Below are positions 25,891 through 34,649 of a stretch of DNA of 46,285 nucleotides, piece after piece. Each line of letters starts with the position of its first letter. Within the stretch, counting starts at the first letter, position 1. The stretch is from CAZFPA01 sp964520975 (GTDB lineage: Bacteria > Bacillota > Negativicutes > Selenomonadales > Selenomonadaceae). The notes under the pieces were generated by a model that saw only the letters and a list, made by a program, of their open reading frames with translations, did not search any database and was not told where the DNA came from. The stretch is taken from positions 1 to 46,285 of the forward strand of contig CAZFPA010000011.1 of NCBI GenBank assembly GCA_964520975.1, given 5' to 3'. Made by a program: the position numbers and the translations under genes.

Positions 25891-28713
25891 TCATTCCGGC
25901 TGCAAAAAATGCTGCAGCATCTGATAAAGTTCCTCACGGTTAATCGGCTTTGCAATATGCCCATTCATACCAGCCGCCAGAGCCTTTGAAACATCCTCGA
26001 CAAAAGCATCTGCCGTCACGGCCAGTATCGGCACCTGCTTTGCATCGGGTCTTTCCAAGGATCGGATAGCCCGGACTGCCTCATAGCCATTCATGACCGG
26101 CATCTGGATATCCATGAGGATCATATCGTAAAATCCCGGTACAGACTGCTGAAATTTATCCAGGGCCTGTTTACCGTTTTCAGCAACTTCCACCCTGGCC
26201 TGCGTACTCTTCAACAGCTCTGCCGCTACCAGCTGGTTCACCTCATTATCCTCTACCAAAAGAATCCGCCGGTTGGCAAACACATACCCCTGGCCAGCAG
26301 GCGGTCCTGTTCGATTGGCGGCCGGCAAAGATTCCGACGAAAGCGCCAGTGGTAAGGCAACCGAAAACAAAGTTCCCTCACCCGCTGTACTCGTAACAGA
26401 AATCTCCCCGTTCATGAGCTTTACAAGATTATGCGCAATAGAAAGCCCCAGTCCACTGCCGCCAAATTTTTGAAAGGTATTTGCCGATTCCTGCTCAAAC
26501 GGTCGGAACAGACGCCGCTGAAATTCCTCTGCCATCCCAATACCTGTATCGGCCACCGAAAATTGAATATACAGTCGTTCCTTATTCATGCTTTTCTTGC
26601 GGAAATGCAGTGTTACCATCCCCGCCGGCGGCGTAAATTTAACGGCGTTGGAAAGCAGATTGACCAGAATCTGCGTGATTCGCTTGCTGTCGCCAAGCAG
26701 CGGCGGTATACCCGCCAATTCATTGACCACCTTGAACGCAATGTCCTTATGCCGACATTGTTCTTCATATATATCCAAAATTGGCTGCAGCATCTGCTGA
26801 AAATCAAAGGGCTGCGACGCAATCTTGAGACGCTGATGTTCAATGGCCGACATATCGAGAATATCGTTGATAATATTCAGCAGCAGCTTTGAGGCCTGCT
26901 CTATTTTCGTCAGATAATCATCCAGCCGCAGCGCATCGTGAAGATTCTGGTGTGCAATCGCTGTCATGCCAATAATGGCATTCATCGGAGTCCTGATTTC
27001 ATGACTCATGCGGGACAGGAAATCACTCTTGGCCCGATTCGCCATATTTGCCTGGTTGATTGCCTCAGACAACTGATGATTCCGCGCGTGCAGCAAGGTG
27101 ATATGCCGCCGGTTTGACACAATTGCTGCCGCTACAATCAGGATGATCAGAACAATCAGCGCCGCTGCAATCTTGATAGTCAACGCATATTTGTAGAAAA
27201 AATCCGTCCAGGAAAGAGCCACACCAGCCGAAGATGTATTTTTAAATACAATTCCCTGGATATCATCATTCGAAAGTGCATCCATATACTTATTGAGGAT
27301 GGTCATGAGCCGCGGATCTATATCACTGCGCCCAGCCGCATAAAAAAGTCCGCCCATCTGCTTGGACACATCCCATATTGCCATATCCTCAAATTCCGGA
27401 TGCTGAAGCATCGCACTGATGATATAGGAATTCTGAAACGCCGCATCGGCCTCCCCGCGCCGAACCGCCCGAAAACAGTCTGCCAGCGTCGGGTAATAAA
27501 CAATTTTGAACTGCGGATAATTCTCCTGCAGGAAGGCAGCACTGCCCTTGATTTCCGTTGGGATGGCCACCGTATAGGCCTCATGGATATTAAAAGTACG
27601 GTTCTGCAGCCCCGCAAAAGCCCGGTTGTTGTCAATATAACCATGAGACAGGACAAGCTCCGGATCCTGGCGACGCTGCCGGGTTGCTACCACAGCTATG
27701 AAGAGATCAATATCCGCTTTCCGCTCCTTCAGCGCCGCAACAGAGCTGTCCTGCCGGATGGGAACAAACGCAAAATGCAGTCCGCTCTTTTTTTCGATAA
27801 GACGGAACAAGTCAATGAGAATTCCCTCAATCTGCTGCGTATGCGCGTCCTGATAAACCAGCGGATACCAGTCAGTATAACAGCCAATACGAATCACATG
27901 CTCCTCATTGATATAAGCGATTTCGTCCCGGGTAAGTGCCGGAACCTCCCCCGCACTATAGCGTCCGTAATATTTTTCGAAAGTTTCAGACAAAAAATTC
28001 GGATGCTCATACATACTCTGCTCCATAGCCCGATTCAACTCATCTAAAATTCCTGTCTGATTATCCTTGCCGGCTGCCACATAAAAAGGCGCATACCGCG
28101 TAGTCGCCACCATACGGTATCCCTGTATCCGATAAAGGCTGGACAGGGCTACTGCGTCAATCTCCCCGGCATCCAAAGCCGCCAGTGCCTGCTGATAGCC
28201 CGGAAAATCAATCTCCGTAAAAGTAAAGCCATGTGCCTGCGCATATTCCCGGGCCGCAAGCATCTGAAAGGAGCCCGGTGTTCCGCCAATGCGGATATTT
28301 TTCATATGCGCATAATCATCATAGTAAATCGTATCATTTGCATTGGACACATAAAGGCCGCTCACTGCCGTTCCTATCGCATGCGCCGGATATTCATACA
28401 AACGGCTTTCCCGTTCAGAGGTTTTCATCACAGGTGCGATAAAATCAATCTCGCCTGTTGCCAGCTTTTCCTCCAGTTCCCTGCGGCTGCCATTGACGAA
28501 TTCATATTGCCACCCGGTATAGCTGGCTGCCTCCTCAAAATATTCAACACCCATCCCGTAGTATGAGCCATCCTCCCGCTGCATGATAAAACCCGGATGA
28601 TCCGTATAACCGACGCGGACAAGCCGGGCCCCCTGGGCTGCGGTAGACGCGCCTTCCGGCAGCAGCAGGCAGCCAAGGCAAACGATCAACAAAAAACGCC
28701 ATACAATTTTCAT
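25891..28713 (-). CDS. Hybrid histidine kinase with tandem periplasmic solute-binding sensors
   Basis: A 940-residue sensor kinase of the BvgS/EvgS-like architecture. Signal/anchor helix 1-25; two SBP_bac_3 Venus-flytrap domains (about 30-255, beginning VRVGYTDHPGF, and about 270-500, beginning IRIGCYTDWYPLVY); TM about 510-540; HisKA with SRMSHEIRTPMNA; HATPase with NAVKFTPP and GSGLGLSIAHN; terminal receiver (about 815-930) with LMDIQMP and HIAKPIN. No PAS or HPt domain. The start at 28713 has GGAG 7 bases upstream and gives a clean membrane-targeting N-terminus; a longer start adds an unlikely basic extension. The domains suggest sensing of amino-acid-like solutes. The neighbouring GH3 hexosaminidase hints at cell-wall fragments but that is speculative. 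Confidence 0.9.
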   Translation of the reverse strand: MKIVWRFLLIVCLGCLLLPEGASTAAQGARLVRVGYTDHPGFIMQREDGSYYGMGVEYFEEAASYTGWQYEFVNGSRRELEEKLATGEIDFIAPVMKTSERESRLYEYPAHAIGTAVSGLYVSNANDTIYYDDYAHMKNIRIGGTPGSFQMLAAREYAQAHGFTFTEIDFPGYQQALAALDAGEIDAVALSSLYRIQGYRMVATTRYAPFYVAAGKDNQTGILDELNRAMEQSMYEHPNFLSETFEKYYGRYSAGEVPALTRDEIAYINEEHVIRIGCYTDWYPLVYQDAHTQQIEGILIDLFRLIEKKSGLHFAFVPIRQDSSVAALKERKADIDLFIAVVATRQRRQDPELVLSHGYIDNNRAFAGLQNRTFNIHEAYTVAIPTEIKGSAAFLQENYPQFKIVYYPTLADCFRAVRRGEADAAFQNSYIISAMLQHPEFEDMAIWDVSKQMGGLFYAAGRSDIDPRLMTILNKYMDALSNDDIQGIVFKNTSSAGVALSWTDFFYKYALTIKIAAALIVLIILIVAAAIVSNRRHITLLHARNHQLSEAINQANMANRAKSDFLSRMSHEIRTPMNAIIGMTAIAHQNLHDALRLDDYLTKIEQASKLLLNIINDILDMSAIEHQRLKIASQPFDFQQMLQPILDIYEEQCRHKDIAFKVVNELAGIPPLLGDSKRITQILVNLLSNAVKFTPPAGMVTLHFRKKSMNKERLYIQFSVADTGIGMAEEFQRRLFRPFEQESANTFQKFGGSGLGLSIAHNLVKLMNGEISVTSTAGEGTLFSVALPLALSSESLPAANRTGPPAGQGYVFANRRILLVEDNEVNQLVAAELLKSTQARVEVAENGKQALDKFQQSVPGFYDMILMDIQMPVMNGYEAVRAIRSLERPDAKQVPILAVTADAFVEDVSKALAAGMNGHIAKPINREELYQMLQHFLQPE

Positions 28714-28847
28714 GAAGACTCCAATCCCTGAAAAAGCATGCTGCAGTCTACGCCGCCGTCCCGGCCCGGCAGTTTCCGTCACACTTTTTCAGAAATAGCT
28801 TTGAAATTTTCCCGTTGTTTTCATTGTATTGCAAAGCAATGAATTTT

Positions 28848-30023
28848 TCAATTCCTATGTTTTTCCGGCAAAGGCTCTCTGCCAACCGGATAAAGATGCT
28901 GCAACTTTACCCGGAGAATGCGCTTGAGCGAGGCATCGATACGTTCCTGGCTGATTATGCCGTCCCGAAGCGCCTGCAGCACTCCATGATAAACCTCCCG
29001 GGCATGATCATAGCCATGTGCCACCATCAGGATATCCTCCCCCGCCTGCACGGCCTTTACCCCTGTATCATGAAAGCTGTAATGTTTGGAAAGCGCCCCC
29101 ATTTCCATAGCATCCGTGATAATGACACCCTGCCAGCCAAACTGCCGGCGCAGCAAATCCGTCACAATCACAGCTGATAAACTGGCGGGATACTCTTTGT
29201 CCAGGGCCGGATAAGAAATATGCGAGACCATGATAAAATAATCCTCCGGAGGATATTTTGCCATCACACGCTGGAATGGCAGTACATCTTCTGTCAGCAA
29301 TGTCTTTTTATCCGCGGCTACAACCACACTGTCTAAATGCGAATTCTTATGCCCACGCCCGATTCCCGGAAAATGCTTGAGGGCATATATCATATGTTCC
29401 TGCTCATAGCCAGCGGCTGCCTGCTCAACAAAAGCAGCAGCGACCTTTGCATCTTTACTGAAAGAACGCTCCCGTCCAGACCCCACATCAGCCACAGGAG
29501 CAAAATTCACATTGAAGCCCAGCGACCGCAGACGCTTTGCCGTTTCCACCGCTGATTTTCTGGCGTTTTCCGGTTGCCCGGTACGCCCGATTGCCTCCTG
29601 CGATGGCGGTGGCGTAAGCTGGTCCTGCATCCGGGACACAAATCCGCCCTCCTGATCCACACTGATAAACAGGGGGATTTTCTGTCCATACTTCGCCTGC
29701 AGTTCCTGATTTAACTTCTGCACCTGTTCCTGCGTCTCCATATTGGCATCATAGAGAATGATGCCCGCGGGCCTGATCTCATCCAGCAACGCCTTGCTCT
29801 CTGCGTCCAGGGCAGGCCCATGCAGGCCCAGAATCATCATCTGTCCGACCTTTTCCTCCAGACTCATCCCAGCAATCATACGATCCGCCGGCTGCTCGAT
29901 ATCTGCCGCCGGATTCTTTTCTCCGGCAGCGACGACTGACGTAGTCATACCTATAACAATCAATACCCATGCAGTACACAAGCACCGCAATAGTAAAGCA
30001 CATCTGTAGCCACAAAATTTCAC
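28848..30023 (-). CDS. Exported GH3 beta-N-acetylhexosaminidase (NagZ-like)
   Basis: A 391-residue glycosidase removing beta-linked N-acetylglucosamine, usually from muropeptides or chitooligosaccharides. A signal peptide occupies about 1-33 (ending VVAAG). The GH3 barrel (about 45-375) carries the NagZ-type loop KHFPGIGRGHKNSH, with the Asp/His-type catalytic loop, and the nucleophile in ITDAMEMGAL. SVDQEGGFVSRM is the substrate-binding segment. No C-terminal beta-sandwich domain, as in short NagZ enzymes. NagZ is cytoplasmic in enterobacteria but exported in many Firmicutes, so this fits wall recycling in the periplasm. It follows the exported alpha/beta hydrolase gene (52-base gap) and may be in one operon with it. 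Confidence 0.9.
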   Translation of the reverse strand: MKFCGYRCALLLRCLCTAWVLIVIGMTTSVVAAGEKNPAADIEQPADRMIAGMSLEEKVGQMMILGLHGPALDAESKALLDEIRPAGIILYDANMETQEQVQKLNQELQAKYGQKIPLFISVDQEGGFVSRMQDQLTPPPSQEAIGRTGQPENARKSAVETAKRLRSLGFNVNFAPVADVGSGRERSFSKDAKVAAAFVEQAAAGYEQEHMIYALKHFPGIGRGHKNSHLDSVVVAADKKTLLTEDVLPFQRVMAKYPPEDYFIMVSHISYPALDKEYPASLSAVIVTDLLRRQFGWQGVIITDAMEMGALSKHYSFHDTGVKAVQAGEDILMVAHGYDHAREVYHGVLQALRDGIISQERIDASLKRILRVKLQHLYPVGREPLPEKHRN

Positions 30024-30075
30024 AGCTTATCCTCCCTTTGACTGACCATTTCCTGACAAAGCCTTAACCAACATT

Positions 30076-31050
30076 TCATGTGCGTTGCACCGGCACAGTC
30101 CCTTTTTGTAAAAAAGCAAGCACCGTTTCTCTAAATTCCTTATAATAAGGCTTTTCCATCAGCATCGCATGCGCCGCCCCATCGACAATCACCAATTGCG
30201 AAGCCGGATTATGCAGGCTCTGGTAGGCTTCCCGGCAAAGCTGCGGCGAAACATAAGGGTCCAGGGACCCGGCAATGATCAGCACCGGTGCCTGGATTGC
30301 TGCCGTTGGAATCAGTCGCTGTTGTGGTGCGGTCATGAGATCGCGCCGCCCGCCATTGGGACTGCAATCCTGATCATACCGCCAGCAATTCGCCAAAAAC
30401 GTATTGGCAACGGCCGGCTCAACAATCGATGTATCTATGGTGTGATCCGCCCGGGTCTGAAAATCCCCCGCTGCATGCAGCCAGGTATTATCGTTAAAGG
30501 GCTTCGTTACTGTCTGTTCTCCCAGGCCGGCTACAATCGGCGCATAGAGCACCAGCCGCCGGACCATCTCCGGGTGCCGGGCCGCAAACCGTCCACTGGT
30601 CACCGTTCCCCAGCTCCAGCCCAATACATCCATGTTTTTCCGCCCCTGTCTGTGCAAAATGAGCTGCACAGCCGCAGCCACATCCTCGGACGCATAATCA
30701 GAATTCGGTAAAAAACCATCAGCAACCGCCTCCGACTGACCAAAGCCCGCAATATCCAGCAGCCACACCTCAAAACCATGCCGGGCCAAAAAACGGGCCA
30801 GACTGTAATCCCCATAATCGACATCGAATTCATGTGAGGAATATGTTACGCCATGCACCAATAGAATGGGTTCCTTTATCCCCCCATCATCCAAACGATA
30901 GCTTTCGAGATGCAAATGCACGCCAGCCCGCTCCAGCGGAACAGTCTCCCGGACCATTTGTGCCGCCATTCCGATGGATGAAAATACCAGCAGGCTCACA
31001 AATACGGCGCAAAGCGATAAAAGCCTGCGCCGCAAAAGTTTCTGATTCAT
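30076..31050 (-). CDS. Exported alpha/beta hydrolase
   Basis: A 324-residue alpha/beta-fold hydrolase with a signal peptide (about 1-29, ending SIGMAAQ). The oxyanion region is LLVHGVTYSS, the nucleophile elbow GWSWGT, the acid AGSLDPYV and the histidine DGAAHAML. Start at 31050 is set by AAGGAGCG upstream and by the signal peptide; an upstream start adds 21 residues without a better ribosome site. The lid region about 170-240 includes PNGGRRDLM. It sits between the LysM mini-protein and the GH3 gene on one strand. Likely esterase, lipase or peptidase of the periplasm; substrate unknown. Confidence 0.85.
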   Translation of the reverse strand: MNQKLLRRRLLSLCAVFVSLLVFSSIGMAAQMVRETVPLERAGVHLHLESYRLDDGGIKEPILLVHGVTYSSHEFDVDYGDYSLARFLARHGFEVWLLDIAGFGQSEAVADGFLPNSDYASEDVAAAVQLILHRQGRKNMDVLGWSWGTVTSGRFAARHPEMVRRLVLYAPIVAGLGEQTVTKPFNDNTWLHAAGDFQTRADHTIDTSIVEPAVANTFLANCWRYDQDCSPNGGRRDLMTAPQQRLIPTAAIQAPVLIIAGSLDPYVSPQLCREAYQSLHNPASQLVIVDGAAHAMLMEKPYYKEFRETVLAFLQKGTVPVQRT

Positions 31051-31097
31051 TCCAATACGCTCCTTTTTTCCCTGACAATCCCGCATGGGAGATTGCC

Positions 31098-31376
31098 TTA
31101 TTTTTTGATCCAATAATTGATGCGAATGATATCTCCCGTGTGGACCGTGCCTGTTACCAGCTGTTCATTGAGCTCACGGATACCTTCAGTGAACTCACGG
31201 ATTTCACGTTTTCCATACGTATTTTTCTGCATGTATGCAGCGGCTATGGACTGCAGGGTATCCGAGGCCTGTACCGTATAAGAAGCCTCAACCAGCACAT
31301 AATCAACTTCAGCCGCCTGGCAATTCGCTGTCATAAGCAGGAACGCTGCTGCTATCATCATAAATATCTTTTTCAT
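31098..31376 (-). CDS. Secreted LysM-like mini-protein
   Basis: A 92-residue protein with a signal peptide (1-22, ending CQAAE) and one LysM-like module (about 32-90): YTVQASDTLQSIAAAYM at the start and HTGDIIRINYW at the end match the LysM frame, with a slightly longer middle (NTYGKREIREFTEGIRELN). LysM binds peptidoglycan glycan. It lies 48 bases before the exported alpha/beta hydrolase and may be co-transcribed with it and the GH3 enzyme, giving a small wall-associated cluster. It has no catalytic domain. Function otherwise unknown. Confidence 0.75.
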   Translation of the reverse strand: MKKIFMMIAAAFLLMTANCQAAEVDYVLVEASYTVQASDTLQSIAAAYMQKNTYGKREIREFTEGIRELNEQLVTGTVHTGDIIRINYWIKK

Positions 31377-31588
31377 GATCTATCGCATCCTTATCTGCAG
31401 TAAATTTATCTTTCTCTTATGTTCCTTATACGCTGCAGATCCCAACGCGTTACAAACTTTCTGCACAAAATCTCAGGTTTTTTCCTGTCGCCTGACATAC
31501 CTCTGAAACCTCCACATGGGATAGTAAATTCGCCAAAAAACGCGACTTTCCTTCCCGCCAATTCATATCCCGGCGAGTCTTTTCCGCA

Positions 31589-31625
31589 TAAAAAAAGACA
31601 GAGCCACAGGATCTGCAACTCTGCC
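31589..31625 (-). terminator. Rho-independent terminator of padC
   Basis: GGCAGAGTTGCAG pairs with CTGTGGCTCTGTC on the minus strand (with G-T pairs, three-base loop), followed by seven T. It follows the decarboxylase stop by about 30 bases. Confidence 0.85.
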
Positions 31626-31654
31626 TATTTCTCTATCTATGCCAGGACCGTTCT

Positions 31655-32185
31655 TTATCTACGCCGACGATGGTACTCCGCATCAAAATAACTGCCATTC
31701 CGGATATCATCCGTCATCCCCGCATAAGGTGCCTCTGCGATGACCTCCTCATTATCCTGACCGGCCTTTCCCATATACGTGATCTTAGCGAATTCCGGTA
31801 CCAGATACTTGGGATAGTTTTCATATTTTTCCCGTGACTCTTCCATGAGCGCAATATGCTCATTCTGGAAGCATACCGTGATCTCCGGATGCTCCTGTAC
31901 CCACTTCGGGAAAAAGATCACACCGTGCATCTTATTTTCATTTGGCATGAAATCAAGCGCTACATCCGTACCGGTCGGCTCTGTCCAGGTCACCTTGAAA
32001 ACACCATCGGTAAGCTTCACGATATCAGCCTGCTGGTTCCGCACCCAACGCCCGGCAACCATCCCGCCATGTATACGGTAATCTACAGTGTGGTCATTTT
32101 TAGCATACCACTCGTATTCCCAGCCATTATCGTAGGTGTAAATAAAGTGTGTTCCTAAAAAATCATCCAGTTCCTTAAATTCCAT
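31655..32185 (-). CDS. padC: Phenolic acid decarboxylase
   Basis: A 176-residue cofactor-free cytoplasmic enzyme converting p-coumaric, ferulic and caffeic acids to the vinylphenols and CO2, which detoxifies plant phenolic acids. The sequence follows Bacillus PadC nearly throughout: IYTYDNGWEYEWY, YRIHGGMVAGRWVR, WTEPTGTDV, PNENKMHGVIFFPKW. By alignment to the Bacillus enzyme the catalytic residues are Tyr16, Tyr18, Arg46 and Glu69, all present. It is divergent from a PadR-type regulator with two PadR operators between, the standard arrangement. Its C-terminus is slightly extended by an arginine run. Confidence 0.97.
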   Translation of the reverse strand: MEFKELDDFLGTHFIYTYDNGWEYEWYAKNDHTVDYRIHGGMVAGRWVRNQQADIVKLTDGVFKVTWTEPTGTDVALDFMPNENKMHGVIFFPKWVQEHPEITVCFQNEHIALMEESREKYENYPKYLVPEFAKITYMGKAGQDNEEVIAEAPYAGMTDDIRNGSYFDAEYHRRRR

Positions 32186-32212
32186 ATTTCAAAACTCCTT
32201 TAACCATATAAT

Positions 32213-32297
32213 CATGTATTTATTTACATGTTCTACATTTCCAATGATAACTTCAATTTTTCGTTATGTCAAGAAAAATCATGTAAATAAATACATG
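32213..32297. promoter_or_regulatory. Paired PadR operators between padC and padR
   Basis: CATGTATTTATTTACATG at 32213-32230 and its exact reverse complement at 32280-32297, 67 bp apart. Each contains the ATGT-N8-ACAT palindrome known as the PadR site. One copy flanks each divergent gene, so PadR should repress padC and itself until phenolic acids appear. Confidence 0.92.
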
Positions 32298-32354
32298 TAT
32301 TCCAATGAAAGCTATGCTATACTGGAAGAAAGAAGCAATGAAAGGAGCCTGCAT

Positions 32355-32906
32355 ATGGCACAAAAAAATGTTTTGAAATACATTATCCTTGGTTTACTGG
32401 CCCAGCAGGAGCTGGCTGGCTATGACATCAAAAAATTATTTGAGGGTGAGCTGGGAGATTTCTGGTATTCCAATCACAGCCAGATCTATCCGGAACTCCA
32501 GCGTATGGAAACCGGCGGAATCATTGATTCCTTCAGCAAAACCATCGGGCAGAAGCTGGAAAAAAAGTTCTACCGGATTACCGATAGCGGCAAGGCACTG
32601 CTGCGGGAATGGCTCCAGGAACCGCTGGGAGATGTTGCCCCCACCCGCGATGAATTCACCATGAAGCTCTATCTGATCCAGGACGCTGCCGATCCGCTCA
32701 TCCCCGAACTTTTTGCTGAGGAAATCGCCCGCCACGAAGAAAAATACCAATACCTGCAGGCCCGCTGGCAGCAGCTCTTCGCAACTGAAGAAGCTCAGCA
32801 ACGCCATTACGGACACGCGCAGATCCTTCAACAGGCCATCCTGAGAGAAAAACAGCGCCTCACCTGGCTGCATCGTGAAGTCAAAAAGCTGTCCCATGAA
32901 AAATAA
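32355..32906 (+). CDS. padR: PadR-family repressor of phenolic acid stress
   Basis: A 183-residue winged-helix regulator. N-terminal PadR domain (about 1-85; YIILGLLAQQELAGYDIKKLFE and YPELQRMETGGII) and a C-terminal helical dimerisation domain (about 95-180, VirR/Vir_act_alpha_C-like). The ATG at 32355 has AAAGGAG 8 bases upstream; a longer in-frame start lies inside the first operator and is rejected. It is divergent from padC and flanked by two PadR boxes, so it is almost certainly the specific repressor. Its transcript ends at the 23-bp palindrome at 32912-32966. Confidence 0.95.
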   Translation: MAQKNVLKYIILGLLAQQELAGYDIKKLFEGELGDFWYSNHSQIYPELQRMETGGIIDSFSKTIGQKLEKKFYRITDSGKALLREWLQEPLGDVAPTRDEFTMKLYLIQDAADPLIPELFAEEIARHEEKYQYLQARWQQLFATEEAQQRHYGHAQILQQAILREKQRLTWLHREVKKLSHEK

Positions 32907-32911
32907 GAAAA

Positions 32912-32966
32912 TGAACTGCCCCCCATAAGTTAGACCTAGAAAATCTAACTTATGGGGGGCAGTTCA
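32912..32966. repeat. Perfect 23-bp palindrome, IS-end-like; acts as terminator of padR
   Basis: TGAACTGCCCCCCATAAGTT plus AGA (32912-32934) is exactly repeated in inverse at 32944-32966 around CCTAGAAAA. The arm resembles the termini of IS3/IS150-group elements, which often read TGNACTGC(C)CCC(A)AAAGTTNGA. No transposase is present. It would be a strong hairpin terminator, six bases after the padR stop. Confidence 0.75.
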
Positions 32967-33080
32967 ATTTCCAGCAGCTAAATGTTTGTCATTATGTTTT
33001 AATGTCTTTAGTCAAAATTGGTCCAAAATCTTAACAAACAGTGCGGTAGCATGCGTATGGCACTGCCAGTGTGCTTTTGC

Positions 33081-33449
33081 TCAAATGGTATTGCCTCTTT
33101 GTGCCGTTAAAGTTACGGTTACATCTGCACCTTCCGGGCGCATTTCCTTCCATGGCTTATATTCTTCAGAATTCCACCATGCATAAAAGCTTTTCTTGCT
33201 GGGCCATTCCTGAATGATTACTAAATCTGCTTTTCCATCACCAAAGGCACTATGCTCAACATCTTCAACCTGAATGCCTTCAAATTTGAATTTTCCTCCA
33301 TACTTTACGACGCTTGGAATGTGCCCATGGACATATTCCATAAACTTCTCACGATTGGAAATCTTTACTGTGATCACAGCATATGCCGTACCCTCTTCCG
33401 GGACCTGGAAGATACTATTCTTGTTGTTTTCTTCAGCAATGGTGTTCAT
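33081..33449 (-). CDS. DUF1330 family protein
   Basis: A 122-residue small protein of the DUF1330 (dimeric alpha-beta barrel, EthD/ABM-like) family: AYAVITVKISNREKFMEYV, YGGKFKFEG and the C-terminal YAWWNSEEYKPWKEMR are typical. The start at 33449 is fixed by AGGAGG 8 bases upstream. It lies 85 bases downstream of the FMN reductase gene on the same strand and may belong to the MarR-controlled group. The family has no established reaction; similar folds act as monooxygenases or bind small ligands. Confidence 0.82.
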   Translation of the reverse strand: MNTIAEENNKNSIFQVPEEGTAYAVITVKISNREKFMEYVHGHIPSVVKYGGKFKFEGIQVEDVEHSAFGDGKADLVIIQEWPSKKSFYAWWNSEEYKPWKEMRPEGADVTVTLTAQRGNTI

Positions 33450-33534
33450 AATTTCAGCCTCCTGTACACTTCGCAAATTTATTCTAAACATATCCTGACA
33501 GATTACGGTTTCTCTTTTTTGTTGATATCGCTGT

Positions 33535-34080
33535 TTATTTCAGGCATCGCTGCAATACGAAAGCTACATTTTCACCAAAACGCTGAATGGTCTTGATCCC
33601 CTCTTCATCCTGCATTGCCTCTCCCGGGGCTTGGCCAAAAACAATATTCCAGTAAATGGAGCCGGGCACAATCATATCATTGGAGAGATAGAACATCATC
33701 ATTTCCTGCAGGGCCGTGGTGCTGCCGCCTCGCCGGGCAACGGCAACAGGGCCGCCTACCATCCGGGAGAGGAAATTCCCCTGCTGGGCAGAGGCCATAG
33801 CGATGCGCTGCAGCGCTGTCATAAGCTGGGCGCGTACTGTTCCCCAATACACAGGCCCGCCAACAATAAGGCCATCCGCATTCCTGATTTTTTCAATGAT
33901 TGCCGCAAATCCGTCATCTTCGCTGCTGAAATCCATAGCATCATGGAGCTTCATGCCGGCCAGAGAAAGCACTTCTGTTTCAATGCCGGCTTTTTCTATT
34001 GTCCCGGCACAGGCACGCAGTACCTGGACAGTATTTCCCTCTGCATTAGGGCTCCCACTAAGTAAAATCACCTTTGCCAT
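33535..34080 (-). CDS. NADPH-dependent FMN reductase / flavodoxin-fold protein
   Basis: A 181-residue flavodoxin-fold oxidoreductase (FMN_red family). The phosphate loop is GSPNAEGNT near residues 9-17, and the flavin-edge segment is GGPVYWGTVRAQLMTALQR, with a further VARRGGSTTALQEM loop, as in iron-sulfur flavoprotein-like and NAD(P)H:quinone reductases. The ATG at 34080 lies 11 bases after AAGGAG; an upstream GTG is too close to that site. It is eight bases after the flavin reductase gene, so same operon. Probable role: reduction of quinones or flavin-linked electron transfer under MarR control. Confidence 0.88.
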   Translation of the reverse strand: MAKVILLSGSPNAEGNTVQVLRACAGTIEKAGIETEVLSLAGMKLHDAMDFSSEDDGFAAIIEKIRNADGLIVGGPVYWGTVRAQLMTALQRIAMASAQQGNFLSRMVGGPVAVARRGGSTTALQEMMMFYLSNDMIVPGSIYWNIVFGQAPGEAMQDEEGIKTIQRFGENVAFVLQRCLK

Positions 34081-34088
34081 GATATAGC

Positions 34089-34649
34089 TCACTCCTTTTT
34101 CTTTAAACCCATATTCCAGGCATTTCCTATTTTATCCCCTAAAGCATGATACTCCGTGGTAATCTGCCCCAGCAGAATGGGGTTCAACTTAGTAAAATCC
34201 ATTTTCCCCCGGGTAAGAATGGATTCATCTGCATAAATATCGACGATGCTGCCAACGAAAGTTTCATTCAGCCCATTTACATCAGATTTTTCCAAACGAC
34301 ATTCCACATTCAAAAGAAAATCCTCTATCATCGGTGCATTTTCCGATGTACCATAGAAGCATTTGAAGAGCTGTGACTTATCCGTTGTTTTGCCGGAAAC
34401 AAGACCGCAATAATCTACCAGTACAGCATACTGTACTGAGGGAAAAGCCACACTGAAAACACCATTTTCCTTGATGCCGGCGGTCGTGTAATGATTTCCG
34501 ATTGTGACGGCAATCCTGGGCGGCGTGTGGCTTACCATGCTGATCCAGGCGGCTGTCATGAAATTGATTTTCCCCTTGATTTTTGTACCGATCAGGGCCA
34601 CTGGCATGGGATATCCCACAATGCCGCTGCCTAAATTTATCCGACTCAT
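34089..34649 (-). CDS. Flavin reductase-like (flavoredoxin-type) FMN-binding protein
   Basis: A 186-residue split-barrel flavoprotein of the flavin reductase domain family. Typical segments are PVALIGTKIKGKINFMTAAWISMVS, PPRIAVTIG and YTTAGIKENGVFSV, and the central YCGLVSGKTTDKS loop. Related flavoredoxins transfer electrons between flavin and acceptors. Its ATG overlaps the stop of the upstream lipoprotein gene (34646-34649), and the FMN reductase follows 8 bases later, so the three are translationally linked. Substrate not assigned. Confidence 0.88.
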   Translation of the reverse strand: MSRINLGSGIVGYPMPVALIGTKIKGKINFMTAAWISMVSHTPPRIAVTIGNHYTTAGIKENGVFSVAFPSVQYAVLVDYCGLVSGKTTDKSQLFKCFYGTSENAPMIEDFLLNVECRLEKSDVNGLNETFVGSIVDIYADESILTRGKMDFTKLNPILLGQITTEYHALGDKIGNAWNMGLKKKE

